From positions 1-64,000 of the forward strand of contig JAFMVD010000018.1 of NCBI GenBank assembly GCA_025499625.1: a DNA stretch of 64,000 nt. Reading direction: 5' to 3'. A program made the position numbers and the translations under genes. Below, piece after piece: positions 13,344 through 23,500 of this stretch. The stretch is from Carboxylicivirga fragile (lineage in GTDB: Bacteria > Bacteroidota > Bacteroidia > Bacteroidales > Marinilabiliaceae). Under the pieces are notes generated by a model that did no database searches, was not told the origin of the DNA, and saw nothing but the letters and a program-made list of their open reading frames with translations. The number at the start of each line of letters is the position of its first letter. The stretch's first letter is position 1.

Positions 13344-13349
13344 AATTGT

Positions 13350-14384
13350 ATGTATAACAAATCGTTTTTTATTGGAAGTGTAGTAGCACTTCTCTTTTTA
13401 TTTTTCACCGTTGATGTATTTGCACAACGCGATTCATTGGTTTTTAATGATGGCGATGTAGTTGTAGGTAAGATAAAGTCGATGGATGATAATGTGTTGG
13501 TAATAAAGACTGCCTATAGTAAGTCGGATTTTAATATAAAGTGGGATAAAATACGTGAAGTTTATACTGAAACTGAATTTATAGTCTCGTTAAGTAATGG
13601 TGAGAAATATTGGGGATCTCTAAAAAGCGAATCTGCCATGGATGTTGGTATTTGGCACCACAATAATTTACTAAGCAAATGCAAGTTTCTTCATATCGTT
13701 AATCTTAACCCTGTTGCCGAAGGGTTCTTAGATCGCTTTTCAGGTTCTATTGATTTAAACTTTACGTCAACCAAATCGCGCAATGCCAAACAATTAAACT
13801 CGCGTGGTATCATTGATTATAAAACTGAAAAGTGGTCATTTTCAACTTCTTATAATACGATTATTTCAGATCAGGATGATTCTGAACAGAACAGCAGGAG
13901 TGATGGTTCCTTATCGTATCGATTCTTTTTAAAAAATAATTGGTACCCAATTGCTTCTTTCTCCATCCACTCTAATACCGAGCAGAAACTGAAGCATCGA
14001 TTCAATTCGGAGCTTGGTTTTGGTCGTTTCTTCATTAGAAATAATAAGGGTTTCTGGGGCGCTAAGCTTGGGTTAAACCGCAACCTTGAGGAGTATTCTA
14101 ATGAAACGCCATCTCGAAAAAGTTGGGAGGGGTTTTTAGGAACGGATTTAGTATTGCATAATTCCGGGGATTTAACGCTTTCCACGGCATTTACATTTTA
14201 CCCTGGAATAACCGAAAAGAAGCGTTATCGTGCTGATTTTTCTTTGGACGTTAAATATGATTTGCCCCTTGATTTTTATATCCGCTTTGGAGGATCAGTC
14301 AATTTTGATAATCAGCCTGCTGATGATGCTGGAGAATACGATTACGATATTCAGACAGGTTTTGGATGGAAATGGAATAAATAA
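13350..14384 (+). CDS. DUF481-type outer-membrane protein
   Basis: Exported protein of 344 residues. A signal peptide runs to about residue 25 (VVALLFLFFTVDVFAQ). Residues about 30-110 form a small beta domain (SLVFNDGDVVVGKIKSMDD) and the rest is a run of amphipathic strands with aromatic ends, as in DUF481/YdiY beta barrels, closing with YDYDIQTGFGWKWNK. It probably inserts in the outer membrane; no function is established. The ion-channel gene follows after seven bases, suggesting an operon that may link the two to salt or osmotic behaviour. Confidence 0.8.
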   Translation: MYNKSFFIGSVVALLFLFFTVDVFAQRDSLVFNDGDVVVGKIKSMDDNVLVIKTAYSKSDFNIKWDKIREVYTETEFIVSLSNGEKYWGSLKSESAMDVGIWHHNNLLSKCKFLHIVNLNPVAEGFLDRFSGSIDLNFTSTKSRNAKQLNSRGIIDYKTEKWSFSTSYNTIISDQDDSEQNSRSDGSLSYRFFLKNNWYPIASFSIHSNTEQKLKHRFNSELGFGRFFIRNNKGFWGAKLGLNRNLEEYSNETPSRKSWEGFLGTDLVLHNSGDLTLSTAFTFYPGITEKKRYRADFSLDVKYDLPLDFYIRFGGSVNFDNQPADDAGEYDYDIQTGFGWKWNK

Positions 14385-14391
14385 ACTTTAA

Positions 14392-15195
14392 ATGATTAAA
14401 AAACTCTTTCTTAACGACCGTTTCATATTAGGCCTGATAGTTATCAATGCTGCGTTACTATTTTTTGAAGGATACCAAATTCATAATTCGGGAACAAGTT
14501 ACCTAACTATAATCGATCATCTCATTACTTTTTTATTCATTGTTGAGGCCATAGTTAAAATTAAACAGTGGGGGCTAAGGGTTTATTTTAAAGGTGGGTG
14601 GAATCGATTTGATTTTATACTTGTTATTTTTTCTTTACCAGCTTTTATAACTTTTATGTCAGGTGTTGAAACCTTTGACGTTAGTTACCTGCTTGTTTTT
14701 AGAATATTTCGCATACTTCGGGTATTTAAGTCGTTTCGTTTTTTCCAGTTCATACCAAATATTAACTCATTGGTGAGCGATGTAAAACGCGCCATGAAAT
14801 CATCGGTTTTTGTATTGCTTGGGTTTATTATTTTCATAGTGGTAACAGGTATCTTATCGCATTATATTTTTGGTCCTAGCGGATCAGATATGTTTTCGAG
14901 TCCTATGAAATCGCTTTATTCAACTTTTAAGGTGTTTACCATCGAGGGGTGGTTTGAGATTCCGGAGGAAATTATTGAACATTACGGACCCATTGAATCC
15001 TTTTTTACTTATCTCTATTTTATTGTAATCGTGCTGTTGGGAGGAATACTTGGCCTGTCACTCATTACTTCAATATTTGTTGATTCAATGGTGAGTGATA
15101 ATAATGATGCACTGGAAGCAAAAGTGGACGGCCTTGAACGTAAAATCGATATTTTACTTGAAGAAATTCAATATATTAAAAAACCTCGTGAATAA
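14392..15195 (+). CDS. Single-domain voltage-gated cation channel
   Basis: Six-transmembrane ion channel subunit, 267 residues, forming tetramers in the inner membrane. S1-S3 occupy about 10-92. S4 carries positive charges every third residue (R104, R107, R110, K113, R116). The pore loop reads FTIEGWFEI at 182-190 between S5 (about 138-160) and S6 (about 204-232). Bacterial NavBac channels carry a TLESW-like filter; the EGW form here resembles calcium-channel repeats of eukaryotes. A coiled coil at about 238-263 (LEAKVDGLERKIDILLEEI) fits a tetramerisation stalk. Ion selectivity is inferred only. Confidence 0.88.
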   Translation: MIKKLFLNDRFILGLIVINAALLFFEGYQIHNSGTSYLTIIDHLITFLFIVEAIVKIKQWGLRVYFKGGWNRFDFILVIFSLPAFITFMSGVETFDVSYLLVFRIFRILRVFKSFRFFQFIPNINSLVSDVKRAMKSSVFVLLGFIIFIVVTGILSHYIFGPSGSDMFSSPMKSLYSTFKVFTIEGWFEIPEEIIEHYGPIESFFTYLYFIVIVLLGGILGLSLITSIFVDSMVSDNNDALEAKVDGLERKIDILLEEIQYIKKPRE

Positions 15196-15348
15196 TTATT
15201 GACTTTTTTGGGGTAGCTGGCTAATGCAAATTACCAAAATTTGAAGATTCTAACCGATCCCAAAGGCTGTTTGAACTTGTGATTTATTTAATCCATTTAA
15301 TTGTGATATATTAGATGGTAAGTTATTTATTATTCAATCATAAGGACG

Positions 15349-16410
15349 ATGATGTATCAAACCAAATCTTCAATTGTTGTATGGTTAGCCGCTCTGGTTG
15401 TTTTATTAGCGGGAGTTATGGCTGCTAAAACAGTTGTGTTACCTGTAATCATGGCAGTGTTCATAAGTGTTATTTGTAATCAACCAATAGTTTGGTTAGA
15501 GAAAAAGCGGGTTCCATACACTGTTTCTGTATTAATCGTACTTCTGAGTTTTGCATCTATATTAATGCTTTTTGGAAGTATAATAGGAGGTTCACTTACT
15601 AATTTTATGAAAGTACTTCCAAAGTATGAAGCTAATTTGAAGCAAATAATACTTTCTGTAATTAATGATCTTAATGCCTTAGGAGCTAATATAAACCCAT
15701 CTCAACTAATTGATTTAATCGACCCTGGTAAAGTTTTAAGTTATACATCAACTGCAGTTGGTGAGATTGGACGTATTATGTCCGATTCCTTTATTATTCT
15801 TTTAATTACGATTTTTATATTGCTTGAGGCAAAAAGTTTTGTTTCAAAGGCTGATGTCATTCAAAAGCTTCAGGGCACATCACTAATGCATTTAGATAGT
15901 ATTGGAAAAAGTATACGCCATTACTTATCTATTAAAACAATGATCAGCTTATTAACTGGTGTATTCATATGGTTGTGGTTATTCATATTAGGTGTTGACT
16001 TTCCCATATTATGGGGTGTGATTGCTTTCTTTCTTAATTATATTCCAAGCATCGGTTCAATCATTGCTGCTGTACCTACTGTTTTATTGGCGCTTGTCCA
16101 AATTGGAGTTGGCGGTATGTTATGGACTGGTTTGGCTTATCTGGTCGTAAATATTGTGATGGGTAATGTTATTGAACCACGCATGATGGGTAAAGGCCTT
16201 GGTTTATCAACATTTGTGGTATTTCTCTCCTTAATCGTTTGGGGATTTATCTTCGGTCCGGTCGGAATGTTTTTATCCATTCCATTAACCATCACACTTA
16301 AGATAATGCTTGAACAGAAAGAAGAAACAAAATGGATAGCCATTATGCTTGGCTCTGAGCAAGAAACAAGAGATATTTTAAGAGAGTTTAAAGATGATGA
16401 TGCCCTTTAA
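15349..16410 (+). CDS. AI-2E family transporter (PerM/UPF0118)
   Basis: Integral membrane protein of 353 residues with about eight hydrophobic spans in the family arrangement: two N-terminal spans, a central soluble segment (about 85-140), and a C-terminal half with the conserved LWGVIAFFLNYIPSIGSIIAAVPT and GNVIEPRMMGKGLGLS motifs. Members export autoinducer-2 or act as cation/proton antiporters; the substrate cannot be told from sequence. An adjacent ATG one codon in is an equal start. Stands alone. Confidence 0.9.
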   Translation: MMYQTKSSIVVWLAALVVLLAGVMAAKTVVLPVIMAVFISVICNQPIVWLEKKRVPYTVSVLIVLLSFASILMLFGSIIGGSLTNFMKVLPKYEANLKQIILSVINDLNALGANINPSQLIDLIDPGKVLSYTSTAVGEIGRIMSDSFIILLITIFILLEAKSFVSKADVIQKLQGTSLMHLDSIGKSIRHYLSIKTMISLLTGVFIWLWLFILGVDFPILWGVIAFFLNYIPSIGSIIAAVPTVLLALVQIGVGGMLWTGLAYLVVNIVMGNVIEPRMMGKGLGLSTFVVFLSLIVWGFIFGPVGMFLSIPLTITLKIMLEQKEETKWIAIMLGSEQETRDILREFKDDDAL

Positions 16411-16543
16411 GTATATTTTCTTTTATTAATCGATGCATTAATTTTGATGTTTTTACAGACTGTTCATATTCTTTAAGTAGGGTTTATAAAGTGAGAAGAT
16501 TTTACTAACTTGAATTAATTTACTAACTATTATTCTATGTATT

Positions 16544-17731
16544 ATGATTTTTACTAATCGATTTGTTGCCCTAGTATTTATTGCATTTACTATACAAGTT
16601 AGTTATGCGCAGATGACTATATTATCAGGTCCCGAAAATGGTTCATATAGTTATTTTGTAAATGATATGGCTGAGGTATTGGCGTCAAATAATCATATTG
16701 TTTTGAATAATAAGACAAGTGGAGGAAGTGCATATAACTTCAAAATGCTAATGAATCCTCAATCTAATTTTAAAATGGCGCTAATTCAATCCGATTACCT
16801 GAGTCTGATGCAAGCAAAAGATAAAATAAATAATAGTCAGAATACACATTCGATTAAGGTCGTGATGCCATTGGCTACAGAGCAGATTCATTTGATAGCT
16901 AAAAAGAGCAGCGGTTTAACTTGTTTGCAAGATTTAAATAATAAAAGGGTAGGTATTGGTAATGAAGATCAGGGCTCATCATCAACAGCTAAAAATATTA
17001 AAGATCGCTCTAAAATAAACTGGTTGACTAACCATATCGGTTTCGATCAATTATTGAAAAAATTATATGATGGTAATATAGAGGCTGGATTAATTGTAGG
17101 AAGTGCACCAATGGCTTTATTGGATATTGATCCTCAGATTATGGTTGATGAGCTGATTTTACTTGAGTTAAGTAATTTTAATGGATGGGCTAAATACTAT
17201 GAGAGTGATGTAATATCAAGTTTGGATTATGCATGGCTCGAAAGGGACATTGCTACATTTGGTGTTAGAACACTATTAGTAGTGAACGAAGCCAAATTAT
17301 CAGAAGAGGAAAGGCAAACAGTTGAAGATATCAAAATTGGTATCATAAAGGCTTTGCCACAATTAAAACAAAATGGACATCCCAAATGGAAAACGGTGAT
17401 TATTCCGGATGAAGGAAGAGTTGAGCGGATAGTTAATACGGCAGTGGTTAGTCAGAAAAATGAAAAATCAATAGCTAATGAAGTAAAATATCGGGTTCAA
17501 GTTTATTCAAGAAATTATGAACGCAACGAAGAGTTAACTATTGATGAAAAAATATATTCCACTTATAACTATTTCTATAAAGGGGCTTATCGCTATACCG
17601 TTGGTGAATTCAATACTTTTTCTGAAGCTGCTAGGTTTCAGAAAAGTTGCCGTTCATCAGGTTATCCACAGGCATTTGTTGTTGCCTTTATAAATAATGA
17701 ACGATCCACTGATGCGAATTTGTTTAAATAA
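16544..17731 (+). CDS. TAXI-type solute-binding protein fused to a SPOR-like domain
   Basis: Exported protein of 395 residues. A signal peptide ends near residue 22 (SYAQ). Residues about 23-290 follow the TAXI family of TRAP binding proteins: ILSGPENGSYSYFVNDMAEVL, NNKTSGGSAYNFKML and ALIQSDYL are recognisable. Residues about 310-390 form a repeat-like domain (VKYRVQVYSRNYE, YRYTVGEFNTFSEAARFQ) as in Bacteroidota SPOR-like domains, which bind peptidoglycan. No TRAP permease gene is nearby. The SPOR part suggests it is fixed to the cell wall, so sensing or storage rather than transport is possible. Confidence 0.8.
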   Translation: MIFTNRFVALVFIAFTIQVSYAQMTILSGPENGSYSYFVNDMAEVLASNNHIVLNNKTSGGSAYNFKMLMNPQSNFKMALIQSDYLSLMQAKDKINNSQNTHSIKVVMPLATEQIHLIAKKSSGLTCLQDLNNKRVGIGNEDQGSSSTAKNIKDRSKINWLTNHIGFDQLLKKLYDGNIEAGLIVGSAPMALLDIDPQIMVDELILLELSNFNGWAKYYESDVISSLDYAWLERDIATFGVRTLLVVNEAKLSEEERQTVEDIKIGIIKALPQLKQNGHPKWKTVIIPDEGRVERIVNTAVVSQKNEKSIANEVKYRVQVYSRNYERNEELTIDEKIYSTYNYFYKGAYRYTVGEFNTFSEAARFQKSCRSSGYPQAFVVAFINNERSTDANLFK

Positions 17732-17831
17732 TAAATAAAGTAGCAGTAGTTATTAATAAAATATTAACCACTTTCAATACAATATTAGCAGTTATTTCAT
17801 TTTATTAATTTAATGAGATAATATTGTGCTA

Positions 17832-18701
17832 ATGAAAGCACAAATAGAGTATTTATCTGCGAATATACTTCACTCATTCAGGGTAAAGCATACGATATTA
17901 CCATACCTCGATAATCCATGGCATTATCATCCGGAATATGAATTGCTGTATATTATTAATGGTTCTGGAAAACGCTTTGTAGGTGATAGTGTGGAAAATT
18001 TCACACATGGGGATTTGGTGTTGGTTGGGCCAAACCTCCCGCATGTATGGAAAAATGATGATCGATACTTGAGAAAAGATCCGAATATTAATGCAGAGGT
18101 AATCGTTATTCAATTTAAACATGATGTATTTGGAGATCATTTTTTTGCATTACCTGAATTTAAGGAAATATTGAAGATTCTTAATTTTAGCTTACGTGGC
18201 TTAAAAATTACAGGCTTAACTAAAAATGAGGTGATTAGGGAAATGTGGTCTATATTAGAATCATCAGGAGCCCGCCGTATTACAGGCTTACTCAATATCC
18301 TCATTCTATTAACAAAATTAAATGATCTTACGCCGCTTTGTTCCCATTCCTTTAGAGGATTAAAACACGAAGTGAAGTCTGAAAAATTGGACAAAGTACT
18401 TGATCATATTGTTAGTAATTTTCAAAGTACAATTCTTCTTGATGATATGGCTGATTTGGCCAATATGAGTAAAACTGCATTTTGTCGATTCTTTAAATCA
18501 AAAACTGCTAAGACCTTTAACCAATACTTAACTGATATTAGAATTAGTTACGCATGTGAGTTATTAATGGATTCTGATTTGTCAATTTCACAGGTTGGTA
18601 GTTTATGTGGGTTCAACAATCAATCTTTCTTTAACAGGCAGTTCAAGTCAGTAAAGGGAGAAACACCAAGTGAATATCATAGCCGATATAAGAATATTTG
18701 A
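17832..18701 (+). CDS. AraC-family transcriptional regulator with cupin domain
   Basis: Regulator of 289 residues from the ATG at 17832; an in-frame GTG two codons earlier is less likely. The N-terminal part is a cupin ligand domain with a metal-like HYHPEYELLY motif and GDLVLVGPNLPHVW. The C-terminal 100 residues hold two helix-turn-helices (LDDMADLANMSKTAFCRFFK and ISQVGSLCGFNNQSFFNRQFK). It ends 22 bases before the ECF sigma gene, so it may be co-transcribed with, or control, the carbohydrate locus downstream. Confidence 0.92.
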   Translation: MKAQIEYLSANILHSFRVKHTILPYLDNPWHYHPEYELLYIINGSGKRFVGDSVENFTHGDLVLVGPNLPHVWKNDDRYLRKDPNINAEVIVIQFKHDVFGDHFFALPEFKEILKILNFSLRGLKITGLTKNEVIREMWSILESSGARRITGLLNILILLTKLNDLTPLCSHSFRGLKHEVKSEKLDKVLDHIVSNFQSTILLDDMADLANMSKTAFCRFFKSKTAKTFNQYLTDIRISYACELLMDSDLSISQVGSLCGFNNQSFFNRQFKSVKGETPSEYHSRYKNI

Positions 18702-18723
18702 GTCATAACTATAATTTGTTGAT

Positions 18724-19311
18724 ATGCATATGAACAGTGGAGTTATTACACAATTGCAAAAGGGCAGTAAAACAGCATTTAAATTATTGTATGATGAATA
18801 CTACGAGATGTTGTTATATGTGTGTTTGCAATATATATCTAACCGTGAAGATGCCAAGGAAGTCGTGCAAGATGCTTTTATAAAACTATGGGTAAATCGT
18901 GCAAACGTAAATGAGTCAGCAAATATTAGAAACTTCTTATATACCATAGCAAAAAATAATTGCCTGAATATTCTTAAGAAACAGGAAGTAGTCGCTTTAG
19001 GTACTGATGAATTGCTTGGTAGAGAAATACACCATCAATACGAAGCCATGCATCGTTTAAGTTTTGACTCCATTGAATTTAAAGAGCTTCAAGAAAAAAT
19101 TGATGAAGCCATTCAAAAGCTACCAGAACATAGTCGAGTGGTGTTTAAGCTTAGTAGGTTTGATCATTTGAAAAACAAAGAGATTGCTTTAAAACTTAAT
19201 GTGACAGAAAAAACGGTTGAAGCTCATATGACCAAGGCAATTAAACTGTTAAAAAGTGAGCTGTCGCCCTATTTATCGCTCACTTTATTTTTTACTGATT
19301 TTTTTTCCTAA
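18724..19311 (+). CDS. ECF sigma factor, FecI-like (Bacteroidota type)
   Basis: RNA polymerase sigma-70 factor of the extracytoplasmic-function group, 195 residues. Region 2 (about 10-75) has the YDEYYEMLLYVCLQYI and DAKEVVQDAFIKLWVNR motifs; region 4 (about 120-180) ends with HLKNKEIALKLNVTEKTVEAHMTKAIKLLK. Gene order sigma, FecR, SusC with an STN domain is the standard trans-envelope circuit: substrate binding at SusC releases the sigma factor through FecR and switches on the locus. A second ATG two codons in is an equal start. Confidence 0.93.
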   Translation: MHMNSGVITQLQKGSKTAFKLLYDEYYEMLLYVCLQYISNREDAKEVVQDAFIKLWVNRANVNESANIRNFLYTIAKNNCLNILKKQEVVALGTDELLGREIHHQYEAMHRLSFDSIEFKELQEKIDEAIQKLPEHSRVVFKLSRFDHLKNKEIALKLNVTEKTVEAHMTKAIKLLKSELSPYLSLTLFFTDFFS

Positions 19312-19399
19312 GAAATATCAATTTCTCGTTAGGGTTAGATCATCTTCAATTGTATAGTTAATAGAAGCTGCTTAATTAGCTTCAAGATTAAAATTAATT

Positions 19400-20395
19400 A
19401 TGGATTCAAAGGATACGATTATAAAATATTTAAGGGGACATTTAAACCATCAGGAAAAACTCGATTTTTTTGAAGCTTTAGACCAAGATGAGGAACTGCG
19501 TGAGCGTTTTTATAAGGAAAAAAATTGGTGGGTAAAAGCTGGCGTTAAACCTGTTCTTTCTGCTGAAGAGAGGCAATCAGATTTTAATGCTATTTGGAAC
19601 GAGGTCTCTCCAAAAACCAAGCGATTACGTATTTCAAATATGCTTAAATATGCCGCTATGATTATTCTAACTCTCTGTATTGGTGGCTTAGTGGGTTACA
19701 TTACTAACGAACAGGTGCATTCGAATACGCATGCAGCCAATCAGGTTTATTCATTTTCTTCAGGTGAACGTAGTGTAAGTGAAGTTAAACTTCCGGATGG
19801 TTCTGTAGTACGTTTAAATTCTAATTCCAAAATCACTTACCAGAAAGATGTTCAATCAAATGAACGCTTACTAACTCTCAAGGGAGAAGCTTTTTTTGAG
19901 GTATATCATGATGAGGAGAGCCCGTTTGTTGTTGATTTCAATGAACTTAAAATAGTTGACTTAGGAACATCCTTTAACATTAAAGCATACGATTGCTTTA
20001 ACGCCATCGAAACTTCTTTGGTAGAGGGTGCTATTCAAGTTAATGTTGATGGAAATAAGGTGGTGGATATGAAACCAAATCAAAAAGCTTTATTCAACAG
20101 ATCAAATAGTGAAGTGAAGATTATGGCTTTTGATGGAGCTCAGGAATTAGCATGGACCAACAATCGTTTCATTTTTCAAGGAGCAAGCCTTTACACCATA
20201 TCAAGCGAGTTAAGTTTATGGTATGGAGTTGATATTAAGTGGGAAACCACGGCGCAGCGCGAGGATTCATTCCATTTTAATATTGATCGTTCTACCTCCC
20301 TTGAATCTATTATGAAGATGTTAAAAATTAGTTCCAATATTGATTATAAATTGGTTCGAAAGGAAGGAAAATTAAGTGAAATAATAATAAAATAA
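19400..20395 (+). CDS. FecR-family anti-sigma factor
   Basis: Single-span anti-sigma factor of 331 residues. A cytoplasmic N-terminal part (about 1-80), which would hold the sigma factor, is followed by a membrane span at about 82-102 (MLKYAAMIILTLCIGGLVGYI). The periplasmic FecR domain has the family stretch KLPDGSVVRLNSNSKITYQ and FFEVYHDEESPFVVD with LGTSFNIKAY; a DUF4974-like module (FIFQGASLYTISSELSLWYGV) closes it and is expected to touch the SusC STN domain. It lies 88 bases after the sigma gene. Confidence 0.93.
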   Translation: MDSKDTIIKYLRGHLNHQEKLDFFEALDQDEELRERFYKEKNWWVKAGVKPVLSAEERQSDFNAIWNEVSPKTKRLRISNMLKYAAMIILTLCIGGLVGYITNEQVHSNTHAANQVYSFSSGERSVSEVKLPDGSVVRLNSNSKITYQKDVQSNERLLTLKGEAFFEVYHDEESPFVVDFNELKIVDLGTSFNIKAYDCFNAIETSLVEGAIQVNVDGNKVVDMKPNQKALFNRSNSEVKIMAFDGAQELAWTNNRFIFQGASLYTISSELSLWYGVDIKWETTAQREDSFHFNIDRSTSLESIMKMLKISSNIDYKLVRKEGKLSEIIIK

Positions 20396-20442
20396 GATAT
20401 ACATACACGAAGTAAAATAACATAATGTCATAGAAAAAAAAG

Positions 20443-20468
20443 CCGGAATTGGATGCCGCCAATTCCGG
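20443..20468. promoter_or_regulatory. Hairpin between fecR and susC
   Basis: Ten-pair perfect stem CCGGAATTGG/CCAATTCCGG with a six-base loop. The clear T run lies on the minus-strand side (complement of the A run at 20434-20441), while on the plus strand only TTATTAAAG follows. In the plus direction it may be a weak attenuator or 5' processing site separating the regulators from the susCD transcript. Confidence 0.5.
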
Positions 20469-20532
20469 TTATTAAAGTTCATCGAAGCAGAAAAAGACTG
20501 CTTCAATATGTAAAACTTAACATTACAAATTT

Positions 20533-23500
20533 ATGAAAAAAATTAACTTTTATCACGATCGTGATCGATCTGTGATAAGTAAAATCGTATTGTACATGAA
20601 AGTCACAACAATATTGTTGTTCATGTCAATGGTGACTGTCTCAGCCAAATCTTTGGCTCAAGATGCTAGATTTGACCTTAAGGTAAATGATGCAACCCTT
20701 CTCGAAGTATTTGAGGAGATTGAACATCAAACAGAATTTGGCTTTGTATTCAAGGTTAATCAACTGGATTTATCCAAACGTTATAGTTTTGATAAAGCAG
20801 ATGTTACTCTAATTGATGTACTTGATGATCTGTTTAGTGACGAATCAATCAACTACCGCGTACTCGAAAATAACGTAGTGGTTCTTGAGGATAAGGATAA
20901 TAATACAATAGAACTTCAACAAGAGAATATAGTTGTAAACGGTTTGGTTTCTGATACAAATGGAGAAGGTATTCCCGGGGTCAATGTTTTTGATGCCTCT
21001 AATCCATCCAATGGAGTCATTACCGGAATGGATGGTACTTATAATATAAAAGTTAGTACTTTATCATCCCAACTAACATTCTCATTTATTGGTTTTGAAA
21101 CGCAAGTAATTAATGTTGATGGCAAAACTGTTGTTGATGTTACATTGATCGAGGAGTTTACTGACTTGAATGAAGTTGTGGTTGTTGGTTACGGAACTCA
21201 GAAGAAGGTGAATTTAACCGGAGCTATTTCTGCTGTTAAAGGTGAAGAGTTAGCCAAGCGTACTGTTACTGATACACGTTTAGCTTTACAAGGAGCTGCT
21301 ACAGGGGTAACGGTTATTGACCGTGGTGGTATGCCTGGTAGTGAAGAGGTAAGTATTAAAATTCGTGGTAATACTTCGTTATCTGCAGGTAGTAATCCAT
21401 TGGTATTGGTAGATGGAATTGAAATGCCAATTAAGGAAGTTAACCCATCGGATATCGAAAGCGTATCGGTATTAAAAGATGCGGCTTCAAGTTCTATTTA
21501 TGGTTCGCGCGCGGCAAACGGTGTAATCCTCATTACTACAAAACGTGGTAAAGATGGAGAATTTAAGGTTTCGTACGATGGCCACATGGGATGGCAAACG
21601 CCTGCTACCTTACCAGAGTTGGTGAGTGCTGGTGATTATTTGATGTTGGTTAACGAAGCAAAGGTTAATGCCGGATTACAAGCTAAGTATTCGCAAGAGT
21701 ACATTGATAAAACAGTTTCCGGATCCGATCCTATCAACTATCCATATACCAATTTGTTTGAGGAGATGTATGAAACAGCTCCAATGCACAATCATTCTCT
21801 TAGAGTGAGTGGAGGTAGTGATAAGTCACGCATTGCTCTATCGTTGAATTATCTTGATCAGGACGGTATGTTGAAAAATATCAATACCAAGCGTTACGGC
21901 ATGCGCTTAAATACTGATTTTGTGGTTAATGATCGCTTGAATATAAGGGCAGATATAAACTTTAATCGCCGCGATAACGAACAGCCAACACGAACGGGAG
22001 ATGCCATGTCAAATATTATTGGCACATCACCTGTTTTTGTATCAAAATACCCCAATGGTTTATATGGTCTTAACAAAGATAACGAGAGCCCATTGGCTGC
22101 CTTAGAAGTGGGTGGTATGAAGGAAAGTGAAAATGAAGTGTTAAATCTAAAAACAGGATTTGATTATTCTATAATAGATGGCTTAAAATGGAGTACTGAT
22201 GCTTCATACAAAAGTTTAAGTATAAGACGACATACTTTTTCATCCGAATACCAATTCTATGATCCATTTGATGAAACAAGAATTGTTACGCAGTGGTATC
22301 CTAGCGAATTGTTTGATAACCGTTGGATGGAAAAGGAAACCAATTTTCGCAGTTTATTGACTTATGAAAAGATCTTTGGCCAACATAACTTCTCTGCTTT
22401 GGCGGGCTTTGAGGCCATAGAACACAATGCCTACTTGCTTGAAGGTGCAAGAAAGAACATCTACAGTAATGATTATGCTGAATTAAACACAGGTGATGTT
22501 GAAACTAAAGACAACAAAGGTTACCGTGAGGACTGGGCTTTAGTATCATATTTTGGACGCCTGAATTATGATTTCAAGCAACGTTATCTACTAGAAGCCA
22601 ATTTCCGATATGATGGTTCATCCCGTTTTGCAAAAGGAAATAAATGGGGGTTTTTTCCTTCTTTTTCTGCTGGTTGGCGTATATCAGAGGAGGGCTTTAT
22701 TTCGGGTACAGAATACTTGGATAACTTGAAATTACGTGCTTCATGGGGGCAGTTGGGTAATCAGGATATAGGCTATTACAAATTTACATCGCCCATCTTC
22801 TCAGGCTACGATTATAGCTTTAACGACAAACAGGTGAGTGGTTATTCACAATATTATTATGCCAATGAAGATGTTTCCTGGGAAACGACAAGCATTTTGG
22901 ATATTGGTTTTGACTTAAGTTTATGGCAAGGTAAACTTGGTGTTGTTGCCGACTGGTTTCAGAAAGATACCCGCGATGTACTAATGACCTTACCAATTTC
23001 GACTATGGTTGGTTTGGCTCCGGCCGAATCTAATATTGGCAATATCCGAAATACGGGCTGGGAAATATCTCTAACACACCACAATAAAATTGGAGAATTT
23101 CAATACAATGTTGGATTTAACTTATCTGATATTAAAAATGAAGTGGTTAGTTTAGCTGGTCAGGAAGCCACCATTAGTGGATGGAAGATTCTTAAGGAAG
23201 GCGAATCAATATGGTCGATGTATGGCTATAAATCTGCTGGATTATTCCAATCAGAACAAGAAATTAATGATGCGCCGCGTCAACCGAATCATGATCAGTT
23301 AAAACCAGGCGATATTAAACTAGTTGATCTTAATGGAGACAAGGTTATTGATGATGAAGACCGTACTATAATTGGTTCGGATATTCCGCGTTACACCTAT
23401 AGTCTTGATTTGGGTATGAGCTATAAGGGATTTGACCTTTCAGCCCTTTTCCAAGGGGTTGCTAAGGCTGAAAATTATTTTTATGGCGCACCTAATGAAG

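Noticed and set aside
20434-20468. Strong plus-strand terminator between fecR and susC
   Set aside because: The T run lies on the minus-strand side only, so it was listed as a hairpin without a firm role.
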